Part shown: positions 15,639 to 23,052 of the stretch, piece by piece | Position numbering within the stretch: position 1 is the stretch's first letter | Layout of the letters: each line of letters begins with the position of its first letter | Assembly: GCA_903927685.1 (NCBI GenBank) | Contig: CAIYOB010000383.1 | Span: 1 to 28,632 of the forward strand | DNA length: 28,632 bases | Reading direction: 5' to 3' | Source: an uncultured Planctomycetaceae bacterium | GTDB taxonomy: Bacteria > Planctomycetota > Planctomycetia > Pirellulales > Pirellulaceae | Notes under the pieces: model-generated | The model's input: only the letters and a program-made list of their open reading frames with translations | Databases searched by the model: none | What the model was told of the DNA's origin: nothing | Translations under genes and position numbers: made by a program

Positions 15639-16859
15639 TTATGCGTTGCCGGCGACAGCCTGACCACGGGGGATGGCCGGGAACGTTCCGTATTCCTCCG
15701 CCAGTTCTGCGAGCAACCGGAGCCGCTGCGGCGGGACCCGCGGCGCGACCGAGCAGGCGGACGAGAGGATGTAACCCGAGCCTGGCTGCCCAATCCGCAG
15801 CCGATCCAGCGCGGCCTGCCGAAAACGGGCGTCGTCGGCGTACAGCATCTCGTTGACGGCGTCCAGGTTTCCTTTGAAGAACAACCGCGAACCGAACTCG
15901 GCTTTCGCCCGGGCCAGATCAACCGTGCCCAGCGGCGGCGGGTCCAACGTATCGATTCCGTCCAGCCCCGTATCGGCCATCAGGTCCAAGCGATCGCCGA
16001 TCGCGCCGCACGTATGCGTGTACGCCGGAATCCCAAACTGGTGAATCGCTTCGACGACGCGCCGCTCATAAGGCACGACGAACTCCCGGTACATGTCGCG
16101 GCTGATGAACCCCGCCCCGGCGAACGCCGAACTGATCAGGATCGCGTCGGCCTGATGCGGACCGTAGCAACACACCATCGCGACGACCATCCGGGTGAAT
16201 TGTTCGAGCAGCCGATGACACAACGGCGGCACGTCCAGCATGGCCATCAAGGCCGGCTGGTAGCCAAACAACTCGAGCAGATGCGTCAGCGGCGAAAAGA
16301 CCTCCATGTGCACGGACACGTCGGGACAGGCGACACGAGCCAAGCGGAGTCCCAGCGTCAGCCACTCGGGGTAGGCTGCCGGATCCGTGAGATCGGCATC
16401 GGCGGGCAGGTCGAACAGCGTCGGCGCGTGCCACGTGTTCCAGACGTAGCCGGGCAGCCGATAGGTCGCCGGATCCGCCGGATCGACGTGCGCCGGATCG
16501 GCGCGCGGCAAATCGCTGCCATCCGCCAGCGTCGTATGCCCATTGTCGTCGGGCGGAAAGGTGGTCACGAAGCCGTCGGCCCAGGTCAACACCTGCCGGC
16601 CGCTCTCCCGCCGCTGGCCGCGCAGCCAGTGCCGCCAATCCGCCGGCCGGCCGGGCACGTTGATCAGGAATCCGTCGAACCGGTACCGCTGCTGAAACTC
16701 GCTCAGCGTCCGGACAAATACTTCGCTGTCAAACCAGATTTCCGCCGGCTCGAACCGGCTGTGCAGGAAATAGTGCCCCAGGGCCAGTTGGCACATCACC
16801 GGCACCCGATCCGGAGTCTCGTGCCGCATCGCCGCCGCCACTCGCTCGCGTGAATTCAT
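15639..16859 (-). CDS. Uroporphyrinogen decarboxylase-superfamily protein (likely methyltransferase-like)
   Basis: This 406-residue TIM-barrel protein begins MNSRERVAAAMRHETPDRVPV, the opening typical of UroD-superfamily members. The HemE signature near the N-terminus (RQAGR) is absent. It does show HTC (H282, C284) and a later cysteine in SSACSV (C369), matching the His-x-Cys...Cys zinc site of corrinoid methyltransferases such as MtaA/MtbA. Carbon transfer between a methyl donor and a cobalamin or thiol acceptor is therefore a better guess than heme synthesis. The ATG at 16859 has GGGAGA upstream; an open extension to 16985 runs through a repeat and is rejected. It is the first gene of the operon with the HemX-like gene and hemA. 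True HemE is not excluded until the residues are aligned. Confidence 0.85.
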   Translation of the reverse strand: MNSRERVAAAMRHETPDRVPVMCQLALGHYFLHSRFEPAEIWFDSEVFVRTLSEFQQRYRFDGFLINVPGRPADWRHWLRGQRRESGRQVLTWADGFVTTFPPDDNGHTTLADGSDLPRADPAHVDPADPATYRLPGYVWNTWHAPTLFDLPADADLTDPAAYPEWLTLGLRLARVACPDVSVHMEVFSPLTHLLELFGYQPALMAMLDVPPLCHRLLEQFTRMVVAMVCCYGPHQADAILISSAFAGAGFISRDMYREFVVPYERRVVEAIHQFGIPAYTHTCGAIGDRLDLMADTGLDGIDTLDPPPLGTVDLARAKAEFGSRLFFKGNLDAVNEMLYADDARFRQAALDRLRIGQPGSGYILSSACSVAPRVPPQRLRLLAELAEEYGTFPAIPRGQAVAGNA

Positions 16860-16902
16860 GGCCGTCTCCCGGTCTGGAAACCAGCAGTATCCTGGTAGCA
16901 AG

Positions 16903-16929
16903 CTCTCCCACTCGCTGGCGCTTCGGGCT
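16903..16929 (-). repeat. Dispersed planctomycete repeat, SPKRQRVG half
   Basis: Read on the minus strand this stretch translates as SPKRQRVGE, a phrase I recall recurring in spurious planctomycete ORFs. Its core 16910-16925 matches the reverse complement of 16990-17005 at 13 of 16 positions, so it forms an inverted pair around a 64-base spacer. It sits between divergent genes, upstream of the UroD-like operon. Recognition of the family is from memory, not a search. Confidence 0.65.
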
Positions 16930-16989
16930 ACAGTAGGGAACCGCCCTGGCGGCCGAACGTCCAGCGGCAAACGACCCGCCAACATAACA

Positions 16990-17005
16990 CGCAGCGTCAG
17001 CGAGG
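16990..17005 (+). repeat. Dispersed planctomycete repeat, ITRSVSE half
   Basis: The stretch around 16981-17007 translates on the plus strand as NITRSVSED, the other common spurious-ORF phrase. It pairs at 13 of 16 positions with 16910-16925. Its end, CGAGGAC, lies 3 to 9 bases before the ATG at 17009 and seems to supply the ribosome site of the zinc-ribbon gene. Confidence 0.65.
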
Positions 17006-17008
17006 ACT

Positions 17009-17380
17009 ATGGTATCAAGGCTGATCGAAACGATCATCTGCCCCGCATGCGACGCCGAGTTGCCGCCCTCGGCCGGCGTCTGCCCGCGTTGCGCGAGTCC
17101 GACGTCGGTCGACTCGCCGCGGTCGGCCAGCGAATTCCCGTCTGCCACGGCACGCGAGCAGCGAACCTCGCTGCTGGACCAGCCGTGGTTTATCGTCGGC
17201 TTGCTGTTCCTGGTGACGGCGATCCTCGGCCTGCCGCTGCTGTGGGCCAGCCGCGGCTTCTCTCGGCTCGGGAAAGTCGCGCTCAGCGTGGCCGTGACGC
17301 TGTATACGGCCGCGCTGCTGTGGGGCTTCTGCCTGATTATGCACTGGTCCTGGTCGCGGATCCTGGACAGTCTGCGCTGA
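17009..17380 (+). CDS. Zinc-ribbon two-helix membrane protein
   Basis: This 123-residue protein of unknown function has an N-terminal zinc ribbon with cysteines C11, C14, C25 and C28 (CPAC...CPRC). A Ser/Thr-rich linker of about 25 residues and two transmembrane helices, about 60-79 and 88-110, follow. Such zinc-ribbon-plus-helices proteins are common small membrane proteins in planctomycetes; the ribbon presumably faces the cytoplasm and binds a partner or nucleic acid. The ATG at 17009 directly follows the repeat half at 16990-17005, whose GAGGA serves as ribosome site. The gene is convergent with the DUF1559 gene 6 bases downstream. A long antisense-type frame across 16858-18171 is rejected because it runs through the repeats and the DUF1559 gene. 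Confidence 0.75.
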   Translation: MVSRLIETIICPACDAELPPSAGVCPRCASPTSVDSPRSASEFPSATAREQRTSLLDQPWFIVGLLFLVTAILGLPLLWASRGFSRLGKVALSVAVTLYTAALLWGFCLIMHWSWSRILDSLR

Positions 17381-17386
17381 AGCCCC

Positions 17387-18223
17387 TCAGTACTTCACCG
17401 CAGGCTCGCCGCCCGCACGGGTCGCCAAGCCATGGTAGACGTCCAGGTCGATGTCGCTGCCGATCAGCCGCACCGAAGCGTCGCCGAGCACGAAGTTGGC
17501 GCCGGTGGCGTGGTAGCTGCCAAAGTCGTCAAAGTGGGCGTGAGGGTCGTTCGGCACGTGGTCGCACGAGCCTACGACGCGGGCCATGGCGTCCGTCGCT
17601 CCGTGGATCATCCCGACCCAGGTCGAATCGCCATACCGCGACGAACGCTCGCCGACCAGCAGGGTGTTGCTCAGGCCGTCTCGGATGTCGGCAAACCGGA
17701 TCCAACTGTTGTGGAAGAAGGTCCCGTTCCCGTTGCTCGGGTCGTCCTCGACCTCCTCCGTGCCGAACATCCCCACATAGTTCGACCGTCCCACCTCGAA
17801 CAACGACGTATGCAGCCCCGTCAGCCGCACCAAGTCGTCCGCCTTGGGGTCGCTGGGACAGGTGTAGATCGGAATCATGGCCTGTCGAGCCTCGGCATTC
17901 TCGTCTTCGTCAATGTGATCATCTAAGTGGATCTGATTGTCGAGCAGGGCGTTCTGTTCCAGGAAATGCAGCAGGTGCGCCCCCCAGCCCCAGCCGGGTT
18001 CGCCATCCGGTACATCGGCAATCCAGCCAGCCGGCAAATGCCCATGTACGTCGTGGAAATTGTGCAACGCCACACCCACGTTCCGCAGATGATTCGTGCA
18101 CTGCGTGCGGCGAGCCGATTCCCGGGCGTACTGGATTGCCGGCAGCAACAACGCAACCAGAATCCCAATGATGGCGATCACAACCAATAATTCAACCAGC
18201 GTAAAAGCGCGTCTCGAGCGCAT
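17387..18223 (-). CDS. DUF1559 prepilin-like protein
   Basis: This 278-residue protein has a type IV prepilin-type N-terminus: RRAFTLVELLVVIAIIGILV with Phe-Thr-Leu at the processing site and Glu at mature position 5. A DUF1559 domain with paired cysteines and aromatics follows, ending at RAGGEPAVKY. Motifs include ARESARRTQCTNHLRN, CPSDPKA, NTLLVGERS and LGDASVRLIG, all typical. DUF1559 proteins are highly expanded in planctomycetes and are thought to be surface or pseudopilin-like; function is not proven. The ATG at 18223 has GGGAGAG about 8 bases upstream. It lies 133 bases downstream of the Cys-rich gene on the same strand. The spacer (18224-18356) holds a T6 run read on the minus strand but no clear stem. 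Confidence 0.93.
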   Translation of the reverse strand: MRSRRAFTLVELLVVIAIIGILVALLLPAIQYARESARRTQCTNHLRNVGVALHNFHDVHGHLPAGWIADVPDGEPGWGWGAHLLHFLEQNALLDNQIHLDDHIDEDENAEARQAMIPIYTCPSDPKADDLVRLTGLHTSLFEVGRSNYVGMFGTEEVEDDPSNGNGTFFHNSWIRFADIRDGLSNTLLVGERSSRYGDSTWVGMIHGATDAMARVVGSCDHVPNDPHAHFDDFGSYHATGANFVLGDASVRLIGSDIDLDVYHGLATRAGGEPAVKY

Positions 18224-18356
18224 AGAGAACTCTCTCCCGTGTAATGAATGCCAAAAAAGCCGTGCAGCGGGATGCCGCGTCGGCCGCGATCGAGACGTCG
18301 GTCCAGATCGTGAGCGCCGGCGAGGCCCGCCACAAGAACGAGGCAGCGAGATGAGT

Positions 18357-18767
18357 TCAGACGGGAGGCGCTCGGCTGTGATAACTGGATGGCGAACCCG
18401 CGGCGGAAACGGACTGGACCGTCGCGGACGGCCGCTCGGGAGCGACGCACGGCGGGCCCAGGGTCAGGATCAGCGTCGGCAAGGACCGCTCAGCCAGGTA
18501 GCGGCACGCCAGACAGTTCTGCCAGTCGTGATGTGTCGAACCGGACTCGTGCGAGTCATCCGATCCGGCCCAGGATTCACCGGCTGTGGGGCAGCAAGCT
18601 GTGGTCCCATGACAGCCCGAATCGGCCGTGGCGGCGGCAGCGGGGCGAACGCAGCACGTGTGCTGACACCAGACGTGGTACAGCGTGCCCAGCGTCGAGC
18701 CTTGGATGACGCAGAACGCCATCATGGCAACGACCAGCCACTGCGATCGAACTGAGCACCGGCGCAT
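18357..18767 (-). CDS. Small Cys/His-rich secreted protein, function unknown
   Basis: This 136-residue protein is not recognised. The first 30 residues form a signal or anchor (MRRCSVRSQWLVVAMMAFCVIQG). The mature part contains many Cys and His: C34, C38, C39, C52, C58, C59 and the motif HHDWQNCLACRYLAE (C85, C88). The CxxC with an upstream His pair resembles small metal-related DUF2946-like proteins, but only by pattern. The start used is ATG 18767, with a possible promoter TTGACA-N17-TAACTT at 18828-18800 giving a leader of about 26 bases. It is divergent from the GH106-like gene and sits upstream of DUF1559. The ribosome site is weak. It may bind metal, heme or form disulphides; it may also be a non-catalytic partner. 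Confidence 0.6.
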   Translation of the reverse strand: MRRCSVRSQWLVVAMMAFCVIQGSTLGTLYHVWCQHTCCVRPAAAATADSGCHGTTACCPTAGESWAGSDDSHESGSTHHDWQNCLACRYLAERSLPTLILTLGPPCVAPERPSATVQSVSAAGSPSSYHSRAPPV

Positions 18768-18799
18768 ACGAGAATCCCAAGGCCATATCCAACCACTTC

Positions 18800-18828
18800 A
18801 AGTTAGAGAGATGCCGGGCAATTGTCAA
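18800..18828 (-). promoter_or_regulatory. Possible promoter of the Cys-rich protein gene
   Basis: On the minus strand a perfect TTGACA (18828-18823) is followed after 17 bases by TAACTT (18805-18800), which keeps the first, second and last positions of the -10 consensus. Transcription would begin near 18793, about 26 bases before the ATG at 18767. On the other strand, toward GH106, I find no comparable promoter in 18768-18906. Confidence 0.35.
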
Positions 18829-18895
18829 CTTCGTTAATGCCGAATTCCACAGGCGGTTCGCAGTTTGGTAGGATGGGGCAATTCAAACCAACGAC

Positions 18896-18900
18896 AGGAG
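18896..18900 (+). promoter_or_regulatory. Ribosome binding site of the GH106-like gene
   Basis: AGGAG at 18896-18900 ends 6 bases before the ATG at 18907. It chooses this start over the in-frame ATG at 18865, whose extension (NSNQRQER) would spoil the signal peptide. Confidence 0.75.
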
Positions 18901-18906
18901 CGGAAT

Positions 18907-21900
18907 ATGCAATTGCGTATGCGGAACGCCACGGTTATCTGGGCCAGCGTCTTCGGGCTGGTGGTCCCGCTCGTCCTCGGGTCCACGACGGCGGTTCGCG
19001 GGGCGGAGCCTACGGGCGCCCCGGCAGCCTCAACGTTGATCCAAGGCTTTCGCCAGCCGCCGGAGGAGACGAAACCTTGGGTTTACTGGTACTGGATCAC
19101 GGACAACATCTCCCGCGAAGGCATCACCCGCGACCTGGAGGCGATGGCCCGCGCCGGGATCGGCGAGGCCCTGATCGGCAATATCTACCTGGAGGATGTC
19201 CAGCGGGGCAGCGTCAAGGCGCTGACGGACGAGTGGTGGGGCATGGTGGAGCATGCGATCCGCGAAGGCGGCCGGTTGGGGGTGAACATCGGCATGTTCA
19301 ACTGCCCCGGTTGGAGCCAGTCGGGAGGGCCGTGGATCAAGCCGGACCAGGCGATGCGCTACCTGGTCTCCAGCGAGTGCCGCGTGACGGGTCCGGCCAA
19401 GTTCGACCAACGGCTGCCGGTGCCTAAGGAGCCGTTTCAGGATGTCGCCGTGCTAGCATTTCCCGCCCCGCGGAGCGACGCCGAGTCGGCCGCCAGCCGT
19501 GCACCCAAGATTACCTGCAGCCCGGCCGTCCAGTCCGCGTCCCAACTGTGCGACGGCGACTTGAGCACCGTGCCCCAGATTCCGGCGGCCGCGCTTTCCA
19601 ACCGCGGCTCGTTGGTCATCGACCTCGAATTCGCCGAGCCGTTCACCGCGCGGAGCCTGACTGTGCATCCCGCGGCGGCGGCCCTCGCCGCCCAGTGCGA
19701 ACTGCAGGCGGCCGATGCCGCCGGGGATTTTCAGACCATCCGCTCGTTCTCGTTGGATCGGTCGAATGTCGAGATCAATGTCGGCCCCATGCCCTACGGA
19801 CCGGTCGCGGTTTCCTTTCCGCCGACCTGTTCCCAGCATTTCCGCCTGACATTGACCAACGTCCGCGGACGCGGCGGATTGGCGGAAATCGAGTTGTCGG
19901 GCGCGGCCCGCCTGGAGCGGTTCGTCGAAAAACAACTCGGCAAGATGCACCCCACGCCGCTGCCGATGTGGGATACGTACCTGTGGCCGACCCAGGCGGA
20001 GCCCGACGCGACTCAGCTCGCCGTCCCGCCAGGCGAAGTGGTCAATCTCAGCGACCGGCTGGCCGCCGACGGCACGTTGCGCTGGGAGGTGCCGGCGGGC
20101 GATTGGATCATCCTCCGCACGGGCATGACCACGACGGGCACCAAGAACGCCCCCGCCTCGCCTGAAGGCCAAGGCCTGGAGGTGGACAAGATGAACCGCC
20201 AGGCCGCCGAGGCGCATTTCGAGGCCTTCATCGGCCAATTGCTGGCGCGGATGCCGGCGACGGACCGGACCGCATTCAAACATGTCGTGGCCGACAGCTA
20301 TGAGATGGGCTCCCAAAACTGGACGGACGGATTCGATCTCTTGTTCCGCGAGCAGTACGGTTACGACGCACGGCCTTGGCTGCCGGTGCTGACGGGGCGG
20401 ATCGTGGGCAGCGCCGACCAGTCGAACCGGTTCCTGTGGGATCTGCGGCGGCTGGTCGCCGACCGCGTGGCACTCGACTACGTGGGCGGCCTGCGGGAGG
20501 TGTGCCATCGGCACGGACTGAAACTATGGCTGGAGAACTATGGCCATTGGGGGTTCCCAGCCGAATTCCTCCAGTACGGCGGCCAGGCGGATCACATCAG
20601 CGGCGAGTTCTGGGCGACCGGAGAGCTGGGCAGCATCGAGCTGCGTGCGGCTTCGTCCGCTTCGCACATCTACGGGATGCCGATCACGTCGGCCGAAGCG
20701 TTCACGGGTGGCCCGTTCTTCGCCAGCACGCCCTGGGCGCTCAAACGCCGCGGCGACTGGGCGGTCACCGAGGGCATCAACCACTTTGTGCTCCATGTCT
20801 ACATCCACCAGCCGACCGACGAACGGCGGCCCGGCGTCAACGCCTGGTTTGGCACCGAGTTCAACCGGCACAACACGTGGTTCGGGGCGAGCGGATCGTG
20901 GTTCCAGTATCTGCGCCGTTCGCATTTCCTGCTGCAGCAGGGCCGGCACGTCGCCGACCTGGCCTACTTCATCGGCGAAGATACGCCCAAGATGACCGGC
21001 GTCTGCCAGCCGCCTGTGCCGACGGGCTACGATTTTGACTACCTCAACGCCGAAGTCATCGAGAACTCGCTGAGCGTGAAAGACGGGCGGTTCGTTCTGC
21101 CGGACGGTACCAGCTATCGCCTGCTCGTCCTGCCGGAACTGGAGACGATGCGTCCGGCACTGCTGCAGAAGGTTCGCGACTTGATCGCCGCCGGCGGCGC
21201 GGTGCTCGGCCCGCCCCCGGCTCGGTCGCCCAGCCTGCAGGACTATCCAGCCTGCGACGAACAGGTCAAGAAGCTGGCGGCTGGGGTTTGGTCGAACTGC
21301 GATGGGAAATCCGTCAAACAAGTCCGCTGCGGCCAAGGCCGCGTATTCCGCGACCTGCCGTTGGCCGACGTGCTGGCGGAACTCCAGTCGCCGCCGGATG
21401 TCAGCGGCGTGGACCCGAAGAAGCTGTTGTGGACGCATCGCCGGTCCGGCGAGGCGGACATCTACTTCCTGTCCAGCCAGAGCGACGCGCCCGCCTCGCT
21501 CACGCCCCTGTTTCGCGTCGGCCGCCAAGTCCCGGAACTGTGGGACGCGGACAGCGGACAGATCGTGCCCAGCGCGGCCTTCGAAATCGTGGACGGAGGC
21601 GTGCGGGTGCCCCTGGACCTGGACGCCCGCGGCTCGGTGTTCGTCGTGTTCCGCGAAGCAGTTGGCTCCGCCCTGTCGGTCACGGAGGTCACACGAAATG
21701 GACAGGTGGTGCTGAGCACAGCGGCCAAGGCGGTCGAGTCCCGGGCGGACTCGGCGGACAAGGGCGTCGTCAGTACGTTCACCCTGGCCGGCTGGCTGAA
21801 ACCGAAGGCCGACATCGCGCTGCCGCAGGAAGCCGACAGCGGTGTGTTTCTTCAGGCCGCCCGCAACGACGCGATCTTTGCCGTGCACGGCGCATCCGCG

Positions 21901-22917
21901 TTCGGCGACGATCGGCAGGCCGGCGCTGGACTGTCCGTGGGCCGCAACGGCGTCGCGGTTTACGAGCACTCGTCGTCGTATTTCGCACCGCTGCTGGTCC
22001 ACGCCGCCCCGCTGGCCGCCTGGACGCACATGGCCGTGGTGTACCAGGAGGGTCGACCCAGCCTGTATCTGAACGGCAAGCTGGCCCACCAGGGGCTGCA
22101 GAGCCGCTACGTCGTGCACCCCAGTCCCGCGGGACAGGGCGGCCCTGGCGGACCGTTCCAAGGCGAGTTGGGCGAGATTCAGCAGTTCCCGCGAGCTTTG
22201 GCGGCAGCCGAAATCGCCGATCTGGCCGCATCCTCGCCGCCCGCGGCCGGCGAGACGTCCTTGCCGGAGATCACCGTCATTCGCACCGCCGCGGGAGACC
22301 TGCAAGCCGACGTGGCGGCGACGGGCGTCTACCGCATGAAGCTGGCCGACGGCCAGGCTCGCGAGTTGGAGGTCTCAGCCCTGCCGCTGCCGCTGGAGAT
22401 CAGCGGCCCCTGGGAAGTACGCTTCCCGGACCGGATGGACGTGCCGGCGCAGACGACGTTCGAGCAACTGGTGTCCTGGACGGAGCATCCCCAACCTGCC
22501 ATTCGCTATTTTTCCGGCACGGCGACTTACGCCCGCTCGTTCGAGCTGCCGGTCGAGCGAGTGAGCGGCAGCCGCCGCGTGCTGTTGGACCTGGGACGAG
22601 TCGAGTCGTTGGCGGAAGTCGTCGTCAACGGCCGCAAGCTGAGCGTGCTCTGGAAACCGCCGTTCGTCGTGGACATCACCGACCTGGTGCAGCCTGGCCA
22701 AAACACGCTGCAAGTCCAGGTAACTAACGCCTGGCTGAATCGCCTGCTGGGTGACAAAGAGTACCCGCAAGGTTTCCCGGACGCCGGTCCGCTGCAGTTC
22801 AAACCGCAGCTGTCCGCCGACATCAGTAACCGCCTGGGCAGCCAGCCCGCGCCGGCCGGCCTGATCGGCCCCGTCCGGCTGCTGGCGACCGAACGAGTGC
22901 GGATTCCGGCCCGGTAG
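18907..22917 (+). CDS. Large secreted GH106-like glycoside hydrolase
   Basis: This 1336-residue protein begins with a signal peptide (hydrophobic residues 8-25, cleavage near 32). The GH106-type start KPWVYWYWITDNISREG leads a long catalytic region to about residue 940. GH106 includes alpha-L-rhamnosidases of plant pectin and other polysaccharides. Residues about 195-335 look like an inserted discoidin-like beta sandwich, about 950-1105 a LamG/concanavalin-like domain (TFTLAGWLKP, WTHMAVVYQEGRPSLYLNGKL), and 1200-1336 a GH2-type galactose-binding sandwich (VVNGRKL, VDITDLVQPGQNTLQVQVTNAW). E466 (DSYEMGSQNW), E543 (WLENYGHW) and E567 (GEFW) are acidic candidates for catalysis; I have not aligned them. 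It is exported and probably cleaves rhamnose or a related sugar from algal or plant glycans. The GC-rich hairpin repeat follows. Confidence 0.87.
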   Translation: MQLRMRNATVIWASVFGLVVPLVLGSTTAVRGAEPTGAPAASTLIQGFRQPPEETKPWVYWYWITDNISREGITRDLEAMARAGIGEALIGNIYLEDVQRGSVKALTDEWWGMVEHAIREGGRLGVNIGMFNCPGWSQSGGPWIKPDQAMRYLVSSECRVTGPAKFDQRLPVPKEPFQDVAVLAFPAPRSDAESAASRAPKITCSPAVQSASQLCDGDLSTVPQIPAAALSNRGSLVIDLEFAEPFTARSLTVHPAAAALAAQCELQAADAAGDFQTIRSFSLDRSNVEINVGPMPYGPVAVSFPPTCSQHFRLTLTNVRGRGGLAEIELSGAARLERFVEKQLGKMHPTPLPMWDTYLWPTQAEPDATQLAVPPGEVVNLSDRLAADGTLRWEVPAGDWIILRTGMTTTGTKNAPASPEGQGLEVDKMNRQAAEAHFEAFIGQLLARMPATDRTAFKHVVADSYEMGSQNWTDGFDLLFREQYGYDARPWLPVLTGRIVGSADQSNRFLWDLRRLVADRVALDYVGGLREVCHRHGLKLWLENYGHWGFPAEFLQYGGQADHISGEFWATGELGSIELRAASSASHIYGMPITSAEAFTGGPFFASTPWALKRRGDWAVTEGINHFVLHVYIHQPTDERRPGVNAWFGTEFNRHNTWFGASGSWFQYLRRSHFLLQQGRHVADLAYFIGEDTPKMTGVCQPPVPTGYDFDYLNAEVIENSLSVKDGRFVLPDGTSYRLLVLPELETMRPALLQKVRDLIAAGGAVLGPPPARSPSLQDYPACDEQVKKLAAGVWSNCDGKSVKQVRCGQGRVFRDLPLADVLAELQSPPDVSGVDPKKLLWTHRRSGEADIYFLSSQSDAPASLTPLFRVGRQVPELWDADSGQIVPSAAFEIVDGGVRVPLDLDARGSVFVVFREAVGSALSVTEVTRNGQVVLSTAAKAVESRADSADKGVVSTFTLAGWLKPKADIALPQEADSGVFLQAARNDAIFAVHGASAFGDDRQAGAGLSVGRNGVAVYEHSSSYFAPLLVHAAPLAAWTHMAVVYQEGRPSLYLNGKLAHQGLQSRYVVHPSPAGQGGPGGPFQGELGEIQQFPRALAAAEIADLAASSPPAAGETSLPEITVIRTAAGDLQADVAATGVYRMKLADGQARELEVSALPLPLEISGPWEVRFPDRMDVPAQTTFEQLVSWTEHPQPAIRYFSGTATYARSFELPVERVSGSRRVLLDLGRVESLAEVVVNGRKLSVLWKPPFVVDITDLVQPGQNTLQVQVTNAWLNRLLGDKEYPQGFPDAGPLQFKPQLSADISNRLGSQPAPAGLIGPVRLLATERVRIPAR

Positions 22918-22933
22918 GGCGACGTCGCGGGGT

Positions 22934-22983
22934 GGGGGCTCGACGGAATCCCGGGTGCCTGGGGTCGAGTGCAGCGAGCCCCC
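22934..22983 (-). repeat. Dispersed GC-rich hairpin repeat, inverted copy
   Basis: The 23 bases at 22961-22983 are the exact reverse complement of 2180-2202. Arms GGGGGCTCG (22934-22942) and CGAGCCCCC (22975-22983) form a perfect 9-bp stem around a 32-base spacer; a competing 6-bp stem (22939-22944 with 22964-22969) is also possible. It lies 17 bases after the GH106-like stop and could end that transcript or protect its 3' end. No T-run follows. Confidence 0.75.
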
Positions 22984-23052
22984 AGAGGCAGAACACTGGG
23001 GGCGATTGGGCGGCCGGAGACAGCCGCGGATCACGAGCAGAATGGGTGAAGT

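Noticed and set aside
13702..16853. Plus-strand frames (13702-14871 and 15435-16853) opposite hemA and the UroD-like gene
   Set aside because: They mirror conserved enzymes on the minus strand; composition is basic and Gln/His-rich, as in shadow frames.
16858..18171. Plus-strand frame of 437 codons
   Set aside because: It passes through the SPKRQRVG/ITRSVSE repeats, the zinc-ribbon gene in another frame and the DUF1559 gene in antisense.
18224..18356. Possible intrinsic terminator with a T6 run on the minus strand near 18253-18258
   Set aside because: The only stem I find is about 4 bp, with a long loop; too weak to call.
20524..22305. Minus-strand frame of 593 codons inside the GH106-like gene
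   Set aside because: It is antisense to a clear hydrolase and lacks any domain.
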